DNA of 12,114 nt from Candidatus Levyibacteriota bacterium (GCA_023245475.1 JAHFKF010000039.1:1-12114); one strand, 5' to 3'; positions 1 to 7,852 are shown, counted from the first letter of the stretch. Notes: generated from the sequence alone by a model not told the origin. Numbers and translations are program-made.

Positions 1-708
1 ATGTTTTTCTTGAAGAGTGGTTTGTTTGTTAAAGCTGGAGAAACCACCCAATTCTCTTGACCCTTTACGACTGAAAAAACTAATCCTTCCTTTTTTCTGA
101 TCTTCATACACAACACCTTCTTTGGGTTTCCCTCGTTCTGCCAATAGTTTTCCACCGATACGATTAAATGCCGCAACAAGATCTGGATCATTCTTTTTAT
201 TGGTAAATCTGACTTCTGAATCCTTCAAAGACACACTTCCACCCGTTCCAGCAAGCATACCTAAAAACCATGCAGCATCTTGAGAAGGAGCAAATGCTGT
301 TTTTGCGTTCTTGCGGAGCTCTCTGAGTTGACCCTGTAAGCCCTTTTCGTCAATGAGATAGAGAATGTTCGAGACAGAAATGCCGTGTTCTTGTGAGAGA
401 ACTGCCAAAGAAGGAGGAGCTTCTCCCGCTGCTATGCAAGCCTCGAACCGTTCAAGTATAGATCTGCGATTTGCATCACGGGGTTTTGGTGCTTTGGGGA
501 TTAATTCATAGGTCGCCTCTGCTACACCAGCCTCTTCGAGTGCTCGTTTCCAGGTTGCTCGAGCCATTCCATACACATTCGCATTCGCATCTAGAGAAGG
601 AAATGGTAAAGGCGTTCCCTCCTCAATATGCCTGCGAGCATCTGCTACAACATCTGCTACTCGGGGGTGCCGGGGAGCACCTGTGTTTTTAAATTCACGT
701 TCTACCAT
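1..708 (-). CDS. HTH / degenerate LAGLIDADG-domain protein (3' end outside window)
   Basis: The minus-strand frame is open from an ATG at 708-706 to the window edge (236 codons, no stop), so the C-terminus is missing. Two helix-turn-helix-like units are visible at about residues 38-62 and 98-124 (second: LSQEHGISVSNILYLIDEKG). A LAGLIDADG-like helix follows at about 146-157 (AAWFLGMLAGTGGSV). It matches the equivalent segment of the protein at 5290-6612, which has the same order of parts, so the two are paralogues. In LAGLIDADG endonucleases the eighth motif residue is a metal-binding Asp/Glu; here it is Thr155, which argues against nuclease activity. I infer a DNA-binding protein, perhaps a regulator, comparable in principle to WhiA, which also carries a degenerate LAGLIDADG domain. 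The start is supported by an extended -10 just upstream. It has its own promoter, divergent from the MazG-like gene. The ORF is certain; the family call is moderately sure and the role is unknown. Confidence 0.72.
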   Translation of the reverse strand, partial: MVEREFKNTGAPRHPRVADVVADARRHIEEGTPLPFPSLDANANVYGMARATWKRALEEAGVAEATYELIPKAPKPRDANRRSILERFEACIAAGEAPPSLAVLSQEHGISVSNILYLIDEKGLQGQLRELRKNAKTAFAPSQDAAWFLGMLAGTGGSVSLKDSEVRFTNKKNDPDLVAAFNRIGGKLLAERGKPKEGVVYEDQKKGRISFFSRKGSRELGGFSSFNKQTTLQEKH

Positions 709-718
709 AGTCTGCGCA

Positions 719-727
719 ATTATAACA
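719..727 (-). promoter_or_regulatory. Extended -10 promoter of the HTH/LAGLIDADG gene at 1-708
   Basis: The minus strand reads TGTTATAAT, a perfect extended -10 (TGn + TATAAT). No good -35 hexamer lies 16-18 bases further upstream, as is usual for extended -10 promoters. The predicted start of transcription (about 712) leaves only about 4 bases before the ATG at 708. The same nine bases precede the paralogue at 5290-6612. Confidence 0.6.
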
Positions 728-740
728 AACTCATCGCTAC

Positions 741-769
741 TTGACATCTGCTACAAAAGCAGCTAAAAC
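741..769 (+). promoter_or_regulatory. Putative sigma70-type promoter of the MazG-like gene
   Basis: A consensus -35 TTGACA (741-746) is followed after 17 bases by a weak -10, TAAAAC (764-769, 4 of 6). The start of transcription would be near 776 and the leader about 6 bases. An inverted repeat CTGCT-ACAAA-AGCAG (748-762) fills the spacer and could be an operator or chance. The -35 is convincing, the -10 less so; CATACT at 773-778 lies too far from the -35. Confidence 0.42.
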
Positions 770-781
770 ATACATACTACT

Positions 782-1111
782 ATGGCAAAACTGATACCTT
801 CACCATTTGGGAAATATTTTAAAAAGCTTGACGAAATTGATAAAAATGTAAAGACTAGCGAAGAGTTTGGTTCAATCCTCATTCTGAGTCTCGTCGAAGA
901 AGTAGGGGAGATGGCTCGGGCATATTTGGCTAAGCATGGTCGTAAAGGGACAAACATTGCTGCACAAAACGACGAAACTTATCAGCAAGAGCTAGGAGAC
1001 ATCTTGGTGGCAATTGTTCGTTTTGCCAGAGTAAAAAATATTAACCTTGATCAACGCATTATGTATTCTTTGCGAAAAATCGAAAGACGAAAAACCCAGC
1101 CAAAACAATAA
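782..1111 (+). CDS. MazG-like nucleotide pyrophosphohydrolase
   Basis: A 109-residue all-alpha protein with the MazG-superfamily metal-binding signature: EEVGE at residues 39-43 in one helix and ELGD at 70-73 in the next, giving the EExxE...ExxD pattern that holds Mg2+. The following helix (VAIVRFARVKNINLDQRI) is also typical. The family cleaves nucleoside triphosphates, often non-canonical or excess ones, to the monophosphate and pyrophosphate; the substrate cannot be told from sequence. The size suits a single-domain form that acts as a dimer or tetramer in the cytoplasm. No Shine-Dalgarno precedes the ATG; the likely promoter leaves a leader of about 6 bases. It is the only plus-strand gene in the left half, and its 3' end overlaps the convergent PKD-protein gene by 53 bases. 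Confidence 0.8.
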   Translation: MAKLIPSPFGKYFKKLDEIDKNVKTSEEFGSILILSLVEEVGEMARAYLAKHGRKGTNIAAQNDETYQQELGDILVAIVRFARVKNINLDQRIMYSLRKIERRKTQPKQ

Positions 1112-1964
1112 CGACAAGAACAGCTCCTACAAGAATCCACGTCATATTCTTTTCTTTTGGTACATCACTGGATTTTCCTATGGTAATAAGATCGGCACTT
1201 GACGTTGCTAGAGGTTTCAAGGACAAAACAGAATCAACATTTTCAACCTTTACTGCAACGTCGGCAATAATCCCATTTTGATCAATGACACGATTAATGA
1301 CAGAGGCAATGCCATACTGATCCAGATCAGAAAATGTATGAGTAGCTTGTTTGCCTGACGAGAGACGAATATCACCAAAATCCCACAGAACGCTTTTCAA
1401 TCGGGTTGAAGAATCAACTGTTGCTTTGGATACAAACACAACAGGTTTTGTGGGATTATTAGAATCTGTACCGATAAACATTGCTGGTTTGGGAAGTAGA
1501 TAAGAGTCATGAGGTACGACATCAATTTGCACAGTATCGAGAGTAAGATAACTTGCATCAAGTGGGGATTTACCTTCAAGAATAATCAAATATGATCCCG
1601 GCTTTGTAAAACTATATGATGTTTTACTGCCTTGTTGATAGTGCGGATCACGCTTTTCAAAGTTCTCACCAAGAGCATACGACCAACGAAACGTCAGGTC
1701 TTTTGCCATCGCAGCGGGAATAGTGGTTTGTCTGGTCAGAGCTGGAATATCGACAGAAAGAACAATAGGTGAATTAACCACATACGTATCTGGACTCAAA
1801 TCCTGCGGCAGATGGACAATACTTTCACCTTGATAGACGGGATTGCTTTGGGCATACTTCCCATCAATCTGTACAAAGGGCGGCCCACCACCAAGATGTG
1901 CATTAACGGGTGGACAAATAAAAAGAAAGCAAAGAGAAAGAATCAAGAACCTAATTATCCGCAT
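1059..1964 (-). CDS. Secreted, membrane-anchored PKD-domain protein
   Basis: 301 residues. The N-terminal 22 form a signal peptide (basic start, hydrophobic core, V-N-A at -3 to -1) with predicted cleavage before His23, so the mature protein would begin HLGGGPP. Two beta-sandwich regions follow: about 65-150 (FRWSYALGEN, then a SYSFTKPGSYLIIL strand pair) and about 172-243 (VLWDFGD, then THTFSDLDQYG), the second a recognisable PKD domain. A hydrophobic helix at about 274-297 with a short basic tail anchors the C-terminus, so the bulk lies outside the cell. PKD domains usually mediate adhesion or protein contacts; no catalytic domain is visible. The ATG lies 14 bases inside the end of the upstream 1098-residue protein gene, implying co-transcription and translational coupling. 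The partner or ligand is unknown. The start is supported by the signal peptide. Confidence 0.75.
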   Translation of the reverse strand: MRIIRFLILSLCFLFICPPVNAHLGGGPPFVQIDGKYAQSNPVYQGESIVHLPQDLSPDTYVVNSPIVLSVDIPALTRQTTIPAAMAKDLTFRWSYALGENFEKRDPHYQQGSKTSYSFTKPGSYLIILEGKSPLDASYLTLDTVQIDVVPHDSYLLPKPAMFIGTDSNNPTKPVVFVSKATVDSSTRLKSVLWDFGDIRLSSGKQATHTFSDLDQYGIASVINRVIDQNGIIADVAVKVENVDSVLSLKPLATSSADLITIGKSSDVPKEKNMTWILVGAVLVVIVLAGFFVFRFFAKNT

Positions 1965-4900
1965 TATCTTCTATTGTAGCTGTTTGATTAAGAATTGTGG
2001 AGCGATAAAGAGCATCCAATTTATCGACGATATATTGTCTATCTGCCGCTGCATCCTTATCTCTCTGAGGATTGCTGTTATAGAGTGATGGAGATCTCCA
2101 TTGTCTACTATCTGCAACGTGTTTGAGAACAAAACCACGAGCATCATTCGTATCCATACCTGTACGTAGCTTAAAAGCCATACTATTATATTGAGGTTCG
2201 TTAGGAGGAATACACAAAATGAATTCCAATAAAAACAGATACGGATCAGATGTATACTTCAACGACTTCTCTTTGTTATATTTTTTCGATTCAACTTTAG
2301 TCTTCAGTAGCTCCATTTGATCTTTTGTTAATGTGGGTCTCTCAGGAACGCTAAGAGCATGCTGGACAAACTTGGCAATAAGATACTGAAACTCAGCCTT
2401 ATCCCGATTCCAATCAACATCAGAAGATAATCGTGCGATCCTCTCAGAAAGCATGGTATCGATAGCCGTAAGGCCAGTATTGCCTGCGCCATCAGATAGT
2501 GTTGACAAAATATCTTTGGAAAGAGAACCAAACGTTTTCTTAATAGCACTTTCAACCATAAACGTTACCTTATAACGATGTGTTTCAGAGAGTGTGGTCG
2601 AATTCTTTTTATATATATCAGCAAACCAGCGACCTTTCCCATCGGTATCGGGTCGATAGCTCTTTCTTCGCTCTGCCCAGACAGGATCTTCCGTAGAACT
2701 TTCTGCACTTGAACCTGAATCAGGATTTTCGGGTTTGCCTTGGAGAGGCTTATAGACAAACTTATCCATCAAATTAGGATGCATTCTAAAAATATAGTCT
2801 AAAGCATCACTTGGATTTGTTACAAGATTATCTGAAATTTTTGTTCGGGTTGTTGTACTCTTTAGTTCTGGATAGAGTTGCAATAACCGCCTTTGTGGAA
2901 TACTAAAATCCTTATCATTTGCAAACGCAACTAGCTTAATGTGCATTGCGTCTGCATTGTGATCAAGCGGTGCCAATTCTGTTGAAGGAACAGATTGATC
3001 TCGTCTTGTTTCAATTGCTTTCAGAACAGCATTATAGTACAGACTCGCGCTCATATACTTAAGCTCTGGTTGAGTCATATCCCAACTATGCCTATCTGCT
3101 AGGTTCCTAAACAGTTGTGCCTTACCATTATTATGCAAAGATTTCCAAACTTCACCAATACCTGGAACTAGAAGGAATTGTTGTGATTTTTGCTCTAAGT
3201 CTGATCCAAGAACTTCAGTGGCATTCTGGACAATCGTCTTTGCAGTTTTCGTCAGATCTTGGTACCCTTCCTGTTCCTTTTGGTCAGGCGTCTCAGCAAC
3301 TGGCCCAGCAGATTCAGGCTTTTCAATAGTAGGGGCTTGAAACGTTACGGCAGCTAGTGGTAGGATATTTTGAACAGCAGGTTTTGGATCAGCAAAAGGA
3401 TCTTTAATTAATGAATCAACTGGTTCGGCAGCAGGAACTGTCTCAGGCGCTTGAGCTTCAGGGGCATCAGGAAATAAATCTTTAAGATAATTTTTGAGAG
3501 CAACAAGTGACACAACATCTGCATCAGACAATTCACCACCTGCTCTTTCTTGTACTTCCGCAATCAACTTCTCTAATGACACTTTTGAGAGGGGAGGATA
3601 GACAACAATTTCAGCAGAGGTATTTTCTACTGGTGTTTCCACTACTGATGGCTCAACTTTCACTCTCGGTTTTTCTAAAGCAGTTGAATCAGGGAGCGCG
3701 CTAGGTTTTGTAGTCTCCTGCTGTAATCCTACTTTGGTACTGGCAGGCAAAAACTCTGCTGGAGCTGGGGCTATAGTTGATTTAGTAGCTCTCGTTGGTG
3801 GTTCTGTCAACAAAGAGCCTAAGGGTCTTTGAGTTCTACGTGCCATTATTCCTTCTAGCTCAGATAGTTTAGAGGTTAATTTGTTTGCATTTGTATTTAA
3901 ACTTGGGAGTGATGTTGCATCATCTATCCTTCTTTTGAATACCTTTATTTGACTAATTATAGATCTCAGTTCCCCTCTTAAATGTGAAGGAAAGCTTGTT
4001 TCATCAACAGTGATTAATCTTTCTGTCTTGCGCAATAAACCAACTGTTGTTTCTACAGAAGCTACGATTCTTTTCTCCTGAGCTTCAGATGATTTCGACC
4101 CTCCAGTAATTTGTTGTATTAAATTAATTGCAACCTCAGGTATATCACTATCCCCTAGATATCGTTGATAACGATCGGTTACTGATTTTATATTCAAATA
4201 GCTTCTTTGATCTTCATCACGTTGTCTCAAGCTTCGAGGAAGTTCACCAGGCATTAACGGCCTAAGTATAGAAGCAACATCTCCATATTTGTAATCGGGA
4301 TTTGTCATTATATTATATAAGGTTCGGGTGACTTGTGTAGGATGCACACTCCTATTATCCATATCTATATTTCTAATTGATGCAACCACTAGCTGTTCCA
4401 AGTTAGAACGTCTTTGTTCTAATAATGAGTCATCAGAAACAGTCGCAATTTTCTCATGAATCTTAGGCAAACTTAATAAACCACGAACTTGTTTTTCTCC
4501 TGAATCTCTGATATCGGAGTCTTCACTGATAAGCATCCGATAGACAACCCAAAGCCCATGATGTAACACATCTTGATAGCTAATCTTAACGTTCTCCACT
4601 GAGCTTGCCATACCAACAATTCCCTCAATAAGTTCTCTTTTTTCCTCTGGAGTTTCGTCAAATACTAATGGTCCTGGATAAAGATTATGCTTAGGATTTT
4701 CAAAAATTCGTTTAATCTCATCAGGATTTTTATCACGAAGCTCAGAGAAGCTCAAAATGTGCAACGCCGCAAATGCGGATGTCCGTCCGGCAAGATCTGA
4801 ACCCACGTTTAGCTTCCACTCATTAAACATTTGTCCCACCATACGTTTTTCATCTAATTTACCCTCTATATCGTTCAACACCCGCATTCGTTCGATATAT

Positions 4901-5247
4901 TGTGTTGTGCTTAAGGTAGTTGCTGTCGAATCTGGGAAATGGTCAGAAAGAACTTCTAAGGTAGAATCTCTTACTGTTAGTTCCTTAATGTCAGCTTTTG
5001 AGGCTGCTTCAGTTCGATTGTGTCCGTCATAAGGAAGAAATCGCACACCTCCTTTACGATCAACGACCTGTACATATTCAGCAATTGCTTCTCGATTATA
5101 GCGTTCAATATCAAATGAACCACGTATTGCCCCAGGAGTAAGAGAAATAAATGCAGGGTTGTCCCTTACTACTTCTTTAGGATTAACAGTAACAAATCTA
5201 TCAGAGCGGGTTTCGGGAGTAGTGTTTCTAGTTGGTCTTTCAGTCAT
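1951..5247 (-). CDS. Large protein with ParB/sulfiredoxin-like N-terminal domain
   Basis: 1098 residues with no signal peptide or membrane helix, so probably cytoplasmic. The N-terminus (about 18-95) resembles a ParB/sulfiredoxin fold: a hydrophobic strand (EYVQVVD), a second strand (VRFLPY) and the loop DGHNRTEAA, equivalent to the G-x-x-R nucleotide-binding loop of ParB N-domains, followed by IKELTVRD. Residues 100-470 are helical and unrecognised. About 473-550 and 592-660 are Pro/Ala/Thr/Glu-rich, probably disordered linkers, with a small helical island at 553-592 between them. Residues 660-1098 form another helical domain, broken by a Ser/Pro/Glu-rich stretch near 835-860. ParB-like domains bind DNA and some bind or hydrolyse CTP, but no ParB-type HTH is recognisable here, so the role is unknown. 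The gene has its own promoter (5260-5287) and overlaps the PKD gene by 14 bases. ParB resemblance is moderate; the rest is a hypothetical protein. Confidence 0.7.
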   Translation of the reverse strand: MTERPTRNTTPETRSDRFVTVNPKEVVRDNPAFISLTPGAIRGSFDIERYNREAIAEYVQVVDRKGGVRFLPYDGHNRTEAASKADIKELTVRDSTLEVLSDHFPDSTATTLSTTQYIERMRVLNDIEGKLDEKRMVGQMFNEWKLNVGSDLAGRTSAFAALHILSFSELRDKNPDEIKRIFENPKHNLYPGPLVFDETPEEKRELIEGIVGMASSVENVKISYQDVLHHGLWVVYRMLISEDSDIRDSGEKQVRGLLSLPKIHEKIATVSDDSLLEQRRSNLEQLVVASIRNIDMDNRSVHPTQVTRTLYNIMTNPDYKYGDVASILRPLMPGELPRSLRQRDEDQRSYLNIKSVTDRYQRYLGDSDIPEVAINLIQQITGGSKSSEAQEKRIVASVETTVGLLRKTERLITVDETSFPSHLRGELRSIISQIKVFKRRIDDATSLPSLNTNANKLTSKLSELEGIMARRTQRPLGSLLTEPPTRATKSTIAPAPAEFLPASTKVGLQQETTKPSALPDSTALEKPRVKVEPSVVETPVENTSAEIVVYPPLSKVSLEKLIAEVQERAGGELSDADVVSLVALKNYLKDLFPDAPEAQAPETVPAAEPVDSLIKDPFADPKPAVQNILPLAAVTFQAPTIEKPESAGPVAETPDQKEQEGYQDLTKTAKTIVQNATEVLGSDLEQKSQQFLLVPGIGEVWKSLHNNGKAQLFRNLADRHSWDMTQPELKYMSASLYYNAVLKAIETRRDQSVPSTELAPLDHNADAMHIKLVAFANDKDFSIPQRRLLQLYPELKSTTTRTKISDNLVTNPSDALDYIFRMHPNLMDKFVYKPLQGKPENPDSGSSAESSTEDPVWAERRKSYRPDTDGKGRWFADIYKKNSTTLSETHRYKVTFMVESAIKKTFGSLSKDILSTLSDGAGNTGLTAIDTMLSERIARLSSDVDWNRDKAEFQYLIAKFVQHALSVPERPTLTKDQMELLKTKVESKKYNKEKSLKYTSDPYLFLLEFILCIPPNEPQYNSMAFKLRTGMDTNDARGFVLKHVADSRQWRSPSLYNSNPQRDKDAAADRQYIVDKLDALYRSTILNQTATIEDNADN

Positions 5248-5259
5248 AAAGGCTACTGC

Positions 5260-5287
5260 ATTGTAGCAGAAATGTAAGAGATTTCAA
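5260..5287 (-). promoter_or_regulatory. Promoter of the ParB-like / PKD gene pair
   Basis: On the minus strand, -35 TTGAAA (5287-5282), a 16-base spacer, then -10 TACAAT (5265-5260) preceded by TGC, which also makes it an extended -10. Transcription should start near 5253, leaving about 6 bases before the ATG at 5247. It sits right after the stop codon of the upstream gene (5290-5292), so the pair need not depend on read-through. Confidence 0.65.
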
Positions 5288-5289
5288 GA

Positions 5290-6612
5290 CTATGGGTAAA
5301 CTTGTCTCGGATAAACACCTCCGAATTGCCGTACTATTTCTTGAGATGTTGGCTCATAAGCGGTAATAAGATCAAGAACTTCTTGTTTTTTAGGGCTTAC
5401 AGAGATAACTTTATCAGCAAATAATTTTAAATCAGGTAACGTACCCAAGTATACTTTTTTAGGATCAGAATTATTACGACCTTGTCGATCAATACGGGGT
5501 TGTTGTATTCCAAACGTTTTAAGCGTGGATAGCAAAAAATCAGCCATTTTTACATCGGTTGTTGCGAACTCAATTCGCCTCCTCTTATGTCCAAAATGAG
5601 GGTTGCCGCCCGCATCAAAAATACCGGAAACAAACTTTGGTAAGAAACGAGGCGTTCTCAACCAGTTATAATCCTTGGTATTCAATAAATCAACTCGGCT
5701 TTCTATCGAGAAGGGGGCTAATAATTGGGCGAATCCTGAATGATAAAAAATAATTGATGGGTTCTTGCGATCTCCAAGCTCTCTTTCTTGGCCATCTACT
5801 CTTGTAATAAATTTCCCTGCTTCTTTAAAGGTATTACGAACTTCCGGTATATTACTAGTCAGCATAAATCCGCTATATCTATATTTACCTCCATTATCTT
5901 TTATTGCTCCTCTACTAAACAGCGATCCCAAAAACCAGGCATTTTCCTGTGTTTGAGGGAAACCCACTTTCTCCGCTGCTTCTTTTGCTACTTTTTCTCG
6001 AGCTCCAGAAAATGGGTCTGTTAATCCATGCTCCTTGAAATGTTGCCAAACTCGTGATGGACTCATACCAAATTGCTCACCTAAATCCCTCAATGAAGGT
6101 ACATCTGCTCGTTCATTTCGCTCTACCTGCTCTAATAACTCCGTGCCATAGACCACAACATCTGGGACACTACGAAGAGGAGTCCGTCTATTTTCATATA
6201 ATTCTCTAAGCTCTGGACTATGCAAAATAGCAGATATTGTGTCGCTACTGGCACCAAACTGAATCGCAACATCTCCTTGGAAAGGAAGAGTGTTAATTTC
6301 ACCTGCATTATATCTTTCAAGCTCATTCCTCAAATAGAGAATAATTTCAGGAGTTTTGGGATGACTCCTATCACGAGGTTTCATATTCTCTCGTTGTTTT
6401 CGCATTTCATCACTGTGCAATACCTTAGAAAATGTATAACGAGAAACCCCCAATCGCTCTGCAAACACAGTTTGTGAAAAACGTGTAAGCTTTCCTTTGT
6501 TGTAAGCTCGGATTATCGGAGGAAGCATCTCACGAACTTTCTCTTCTGCTCTCAATTGTTCTACATTTGGCAAATGGCGCTCTCTACCACTGCCTAAATT
6601 TTCTTTTGTCAT
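5290..6612 (-). CDS. Triple-HTH / degenerate LAGLIDADG-domain protein
   Basis: 440 residues. Three helix-turn-helix units lie in tandem: about 45-72 (FAERLGVSRYTFSKVLHS), 111-140 (VAIQFGASSDTISAILHS) and 171-197 (LGEQFGMSPSRVWQHFKEHG). The C-terminal half (about 222-420) looks like a two-repeat LAGLIDADG domain, with motif helices at 226-236 (WFLGSLFSRGA) and 327-337 (FVSGIFDAGGN) about 100 residues apart, as in single-chain enzymes. The eighth motif residue, the metal-binding acid in active enzymes (Asp20 of I-CreI), is Arg234 in the first and Gly335 in the second, so cleavage is unlikely while DNA binding may remain. The first motif pairs with that of the protein at 1-708 (shared AWFLG). 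It has its own extended -10 promoter. I infer a transcription factor or nucleoid protein; targets are unknown. Confidence 0.75.
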   Translation of the reverse strand: MTKENLGSGRERHLPNVEQLRAEEKVREMLPPIIRAYNKGKLTRFSQTVFAERLGVSRYTFSKVLHSDEMRKQRENMKPRDRSHPKTPEIILYLRNELERYNAGEINTLPFQGDVAIQFGASSDTISAILHSPELRELYENRRTPLRSVPDVVVYGTELLEQVERNERADVPSLRDLGEQFGMSPSRVWQHFKEHGLTDPFSGAREKVAKEAAEKVGFPQTQENAWFLGSLFSRGAIKDNGGKYRYSGFMLTSNIPEVRNTFKEAGKFITRVDGQERELGDRKNPSIIFYHSGFAQLLAPFSIESRVDLLNTKDYNWLRTPRFLPKFVSGIFDAGGNPHFGHKRRRIEFATTDVKMADFLLSTLKTFGIQQPRIDRQGRNNSDPKKVYLGTLPDLKLFADKVISVSPKKQEVLDLITAYEPTSQEIVRQFGGVYPRQVYP

Positions 6613-6624
6613 AACTAATTTGCT

Positions 6625-6633
6625 ATTATAACA
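6625..6633 (-). promoter_or_regulatory. Extended -10 promoter of the triple-HTH gene
   Basis: The minus strand reads TGTTATAAT, identical to the element before the paralogue at 1-708. The predicted start (about 6618) leaves a leader of about 6 bases before the ATG at 6612. No clear -35 is seen. It lies in the 49-base gap downstream of the YibE/F gene. Confidence 0.6.
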
Positions 6634-6661
6634 AATCTGTTTACAAGCTTATCGTCTATAA

Positions 6662-7768
6662 TTATTTCTTTTTCCTTGATACAATCCACGCAGAGAGAAG
6701 CGTAGTGAGAGGAACTGCAAGCACTAACCCAAAACTCCCCGTAATTGTCCTCACGATTTCTTCCATCATGAGTTCACTATTGAGTATCGCCCAGACGGGG
6801 AAGTGTTGAGGATTAAGCACAAGAAAAAGAAAGAGAGGAAGCCCAGCCCCAGCATAAGCAAGTACCAAGGTATTTACTAATGATGAGATATGCTCGCTAC
6901 CAACCCGCAGCCCACTACGAGCAAGTTGCATAAATGTATAGGACGGATTTGCTTTCTTGATCTCTTCAACTGTCGCGGAAAGACTGGTTGTAATATCATC
7001 AAGAACACCAAGCGCACCAATAATAATGCCACCAAGAAGGAGTCCTCTAAAGTTAATCGTTTCGGCAGGACCAATTAATAAAGAGAATGCATCTTCACTT
7101 CCGAGTCCCGTCAGCTTAGTTATGTTTACAAAAAGAGCAGCAAGGAGCCCCGTCAACACGAGTGAAATTGCGGTCGAAGCAAGCGCTATATGTGTTTTGC
7201 GAGAGAATCCATGTGCCAGATAAATTGTTGTTGCCATAATAATACACGCCCCAATAATGCTGATAACAACAGGGTCATGACCAGCAAGGATTTGCGGAAC
7301 GATAAACAGCAAAATAACACCAAGACTAATAAATAATCCTAGAATGGCACCAAGACCTTTCAATCTACTCATTGCTAAGATAAGAGCAAAAAAGATAAAG
7401 AGGATTGGAAGCAACGTATCAAGACGATATTTATCAACGATTTGGTATTGCGTACCACCAGGAGTACTCATCTTTGCTACGACAATTTTTTCGCCAAGCG
7501 TCACCTTTTCTTGCTCTCGCAATGTCGTCATTTTCCCATGATCAATGGTAATTGTCTTGCCTTTGTCATTGCCATCCAAGAGAGTAATCTGTACTGTCTG
7601 ATATTGTTGTGTCTTCCCATAAGGAGGAATAATCTCTCCCTCTGTGACAATTTTTGTCACTTCTGCTTTAAGTATTTCTTGCTGAGGTGGCTGCTGAGCA
7701 AATGCTCCCGCAGGCAACAAAAACAAAAAGGCAAAGAGAACAAAACTAATCAATGCTTTTGTGTGCAT
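6662..7768 (-). CDS. YibE/F-family membrane protein
   Basis: 368 residues from the chosen ATG. A signal peptide (1-24, A-F-A before Gln25) leads to an extracytoplasmic beta-rich domain (about 30-115), then about seven membrane helices (roughly 118-134, 139-163, 166-185, 192-214, 240-258, 297-318, 340-363). The loop after the fifth helix, GALGVLDDITTSLSATVEEI, is characteristic of the YibE/F family, as is the layout of an outside domain followed by a polytopic core. The family's biochemical role is not established; a transport function is often assumed. The frame extends to an ATG at 7828, but I chose the one at 7768: it gives a proper signal peptide and lies exactly where an extended -10 (7775-7783) predicts transcription to start. 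It diverges from the CDF-LysM fusion across a region with two metal-regulator-type operators, which suggests, without proving, a link to zinc homeostasis. Confidence 0.82.
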   Translation of the reverse strand: MHTKALISFVLFAFLFLLPAGAFAQQPPQQEILKAEVTKIVTEGEIIPPYGKTQQYQTVQITLLDGNDKGKTITIDHGKMTTLREQEKVTLGEKIVVAKMSTPGGTQYQIVDKYRLDTLLPILFIFFALILAMSRLKGLGAILGLFISLGVILLFIVPQILAGHDPVVISIIGACIIMATTIYLAHGFSRKTHIALASTAISLVLTGLLAALFVNITKLTGLGSEDAFSLLIGPAETINFRGLLLGGIIIGALGVLDDITTSLSATVEEIKKANPSYTFMQLARSGLRVGSEHISSLVNTLVLAYAGAGLPLFLFLVLNPQHFPVWAILNSELMMEEIVRTITGSFGLVLAVPLTTLLSAWIVSRKKK

Positions 7769-7774
7769 AGTCGT

Positions 7775-7783
7775 ATTATACCA
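7775..7783 (-). promoter_or_regulatory. Extended -10 promoter of the YibE/F gene (leaderless)
   Basis: The minus strand reads TGGTATAAT. Exactly six bases separate the last T of TATAAT from the ATG at 7768, so the predicted first transcribed base is the A of the start codon. There is no clear -35. This site decides the start of the YibE/F protein against the longer frame from 7828. Confidence 0.65.
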
Positions 7784-7804
7784 AAGCACTCCATTTTTAT
7801 CTCC

Positions 7805-7833
7805 TTGACAAATGCAATTAAATTGCATATACT
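7805..7833 (+). promoter_or_regulatory. Strong sigma70-type promoter of the CDF-LysM fusion gene
   Basis: Perfect -35 TTGACA (7805-7810), a 17-base spacer and -10 TATACT (7828-7833). The predicted start is near 7840, giving a leader of about 54 bases before the TTG at 7894. A 17-base palindrome fills the spacer and a second, degenerate copy (7837-7851) covers the transcription start, so binding there should block RNA polymerase. The layout mirrors the regulator's own promoter (TTGCAA-17-TATACT at 9774-9802). Confidence 0.72.
7812..7828. promoter_or_regulatory. Fur/Zur-type operator, box 1
   Basis: ATGCAATTAAATTGCAT is a perfect 17-base palindrome whose core (7813-7827) has the 7-1-7 layout typical of Fur-family operators: TGCAATT-A-AATTGCA. 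It lies between the -35 and -10 of the fusion gene's promoter and about 44-60 bases upstream of the YibE/F transcription start. The same core recurs at 9775-9789 before the Fur-family regulator gene, its inferred ligand. Confidence 0.72.
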
Positions 7834-7836
7834 AAT

Positions 7837-7851
7837 TGCAATTCGCTTGCA
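7837..7851. promoter_or_regulatory. Fur/Zur-type operator, box 2 (imperfect)
   Basis: TGCAATT-C-GCTTGCA keeps the 7-1-7 layout of box 1, with 5 of 7 arm positions paired and both TGCA ends intact. It is centred 24 bases from box 1, roughly two helical turns and a fraction, and covers the predicted transcription start at about 7840. Two bound dimers would occlude the promoter fully. Confidence 0.55.
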
Positions 7852-7852
7852 C

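Noticed and set aside
5290..6612. Active homing endonuclease or part of a mobile intron or intein
   Set aside because: The motif acids are missing, no host gene is interrupted and no splice-like borders are seen; the gene has its own promoter and HTH domains.
7769..7828. Longer YibE/F protein starting at 7828
   Set aside because: The extra 20 residues precede the signal peptide and cross the extended -10 at 7775-7783, which predicts transcription from the ATG at 7768.
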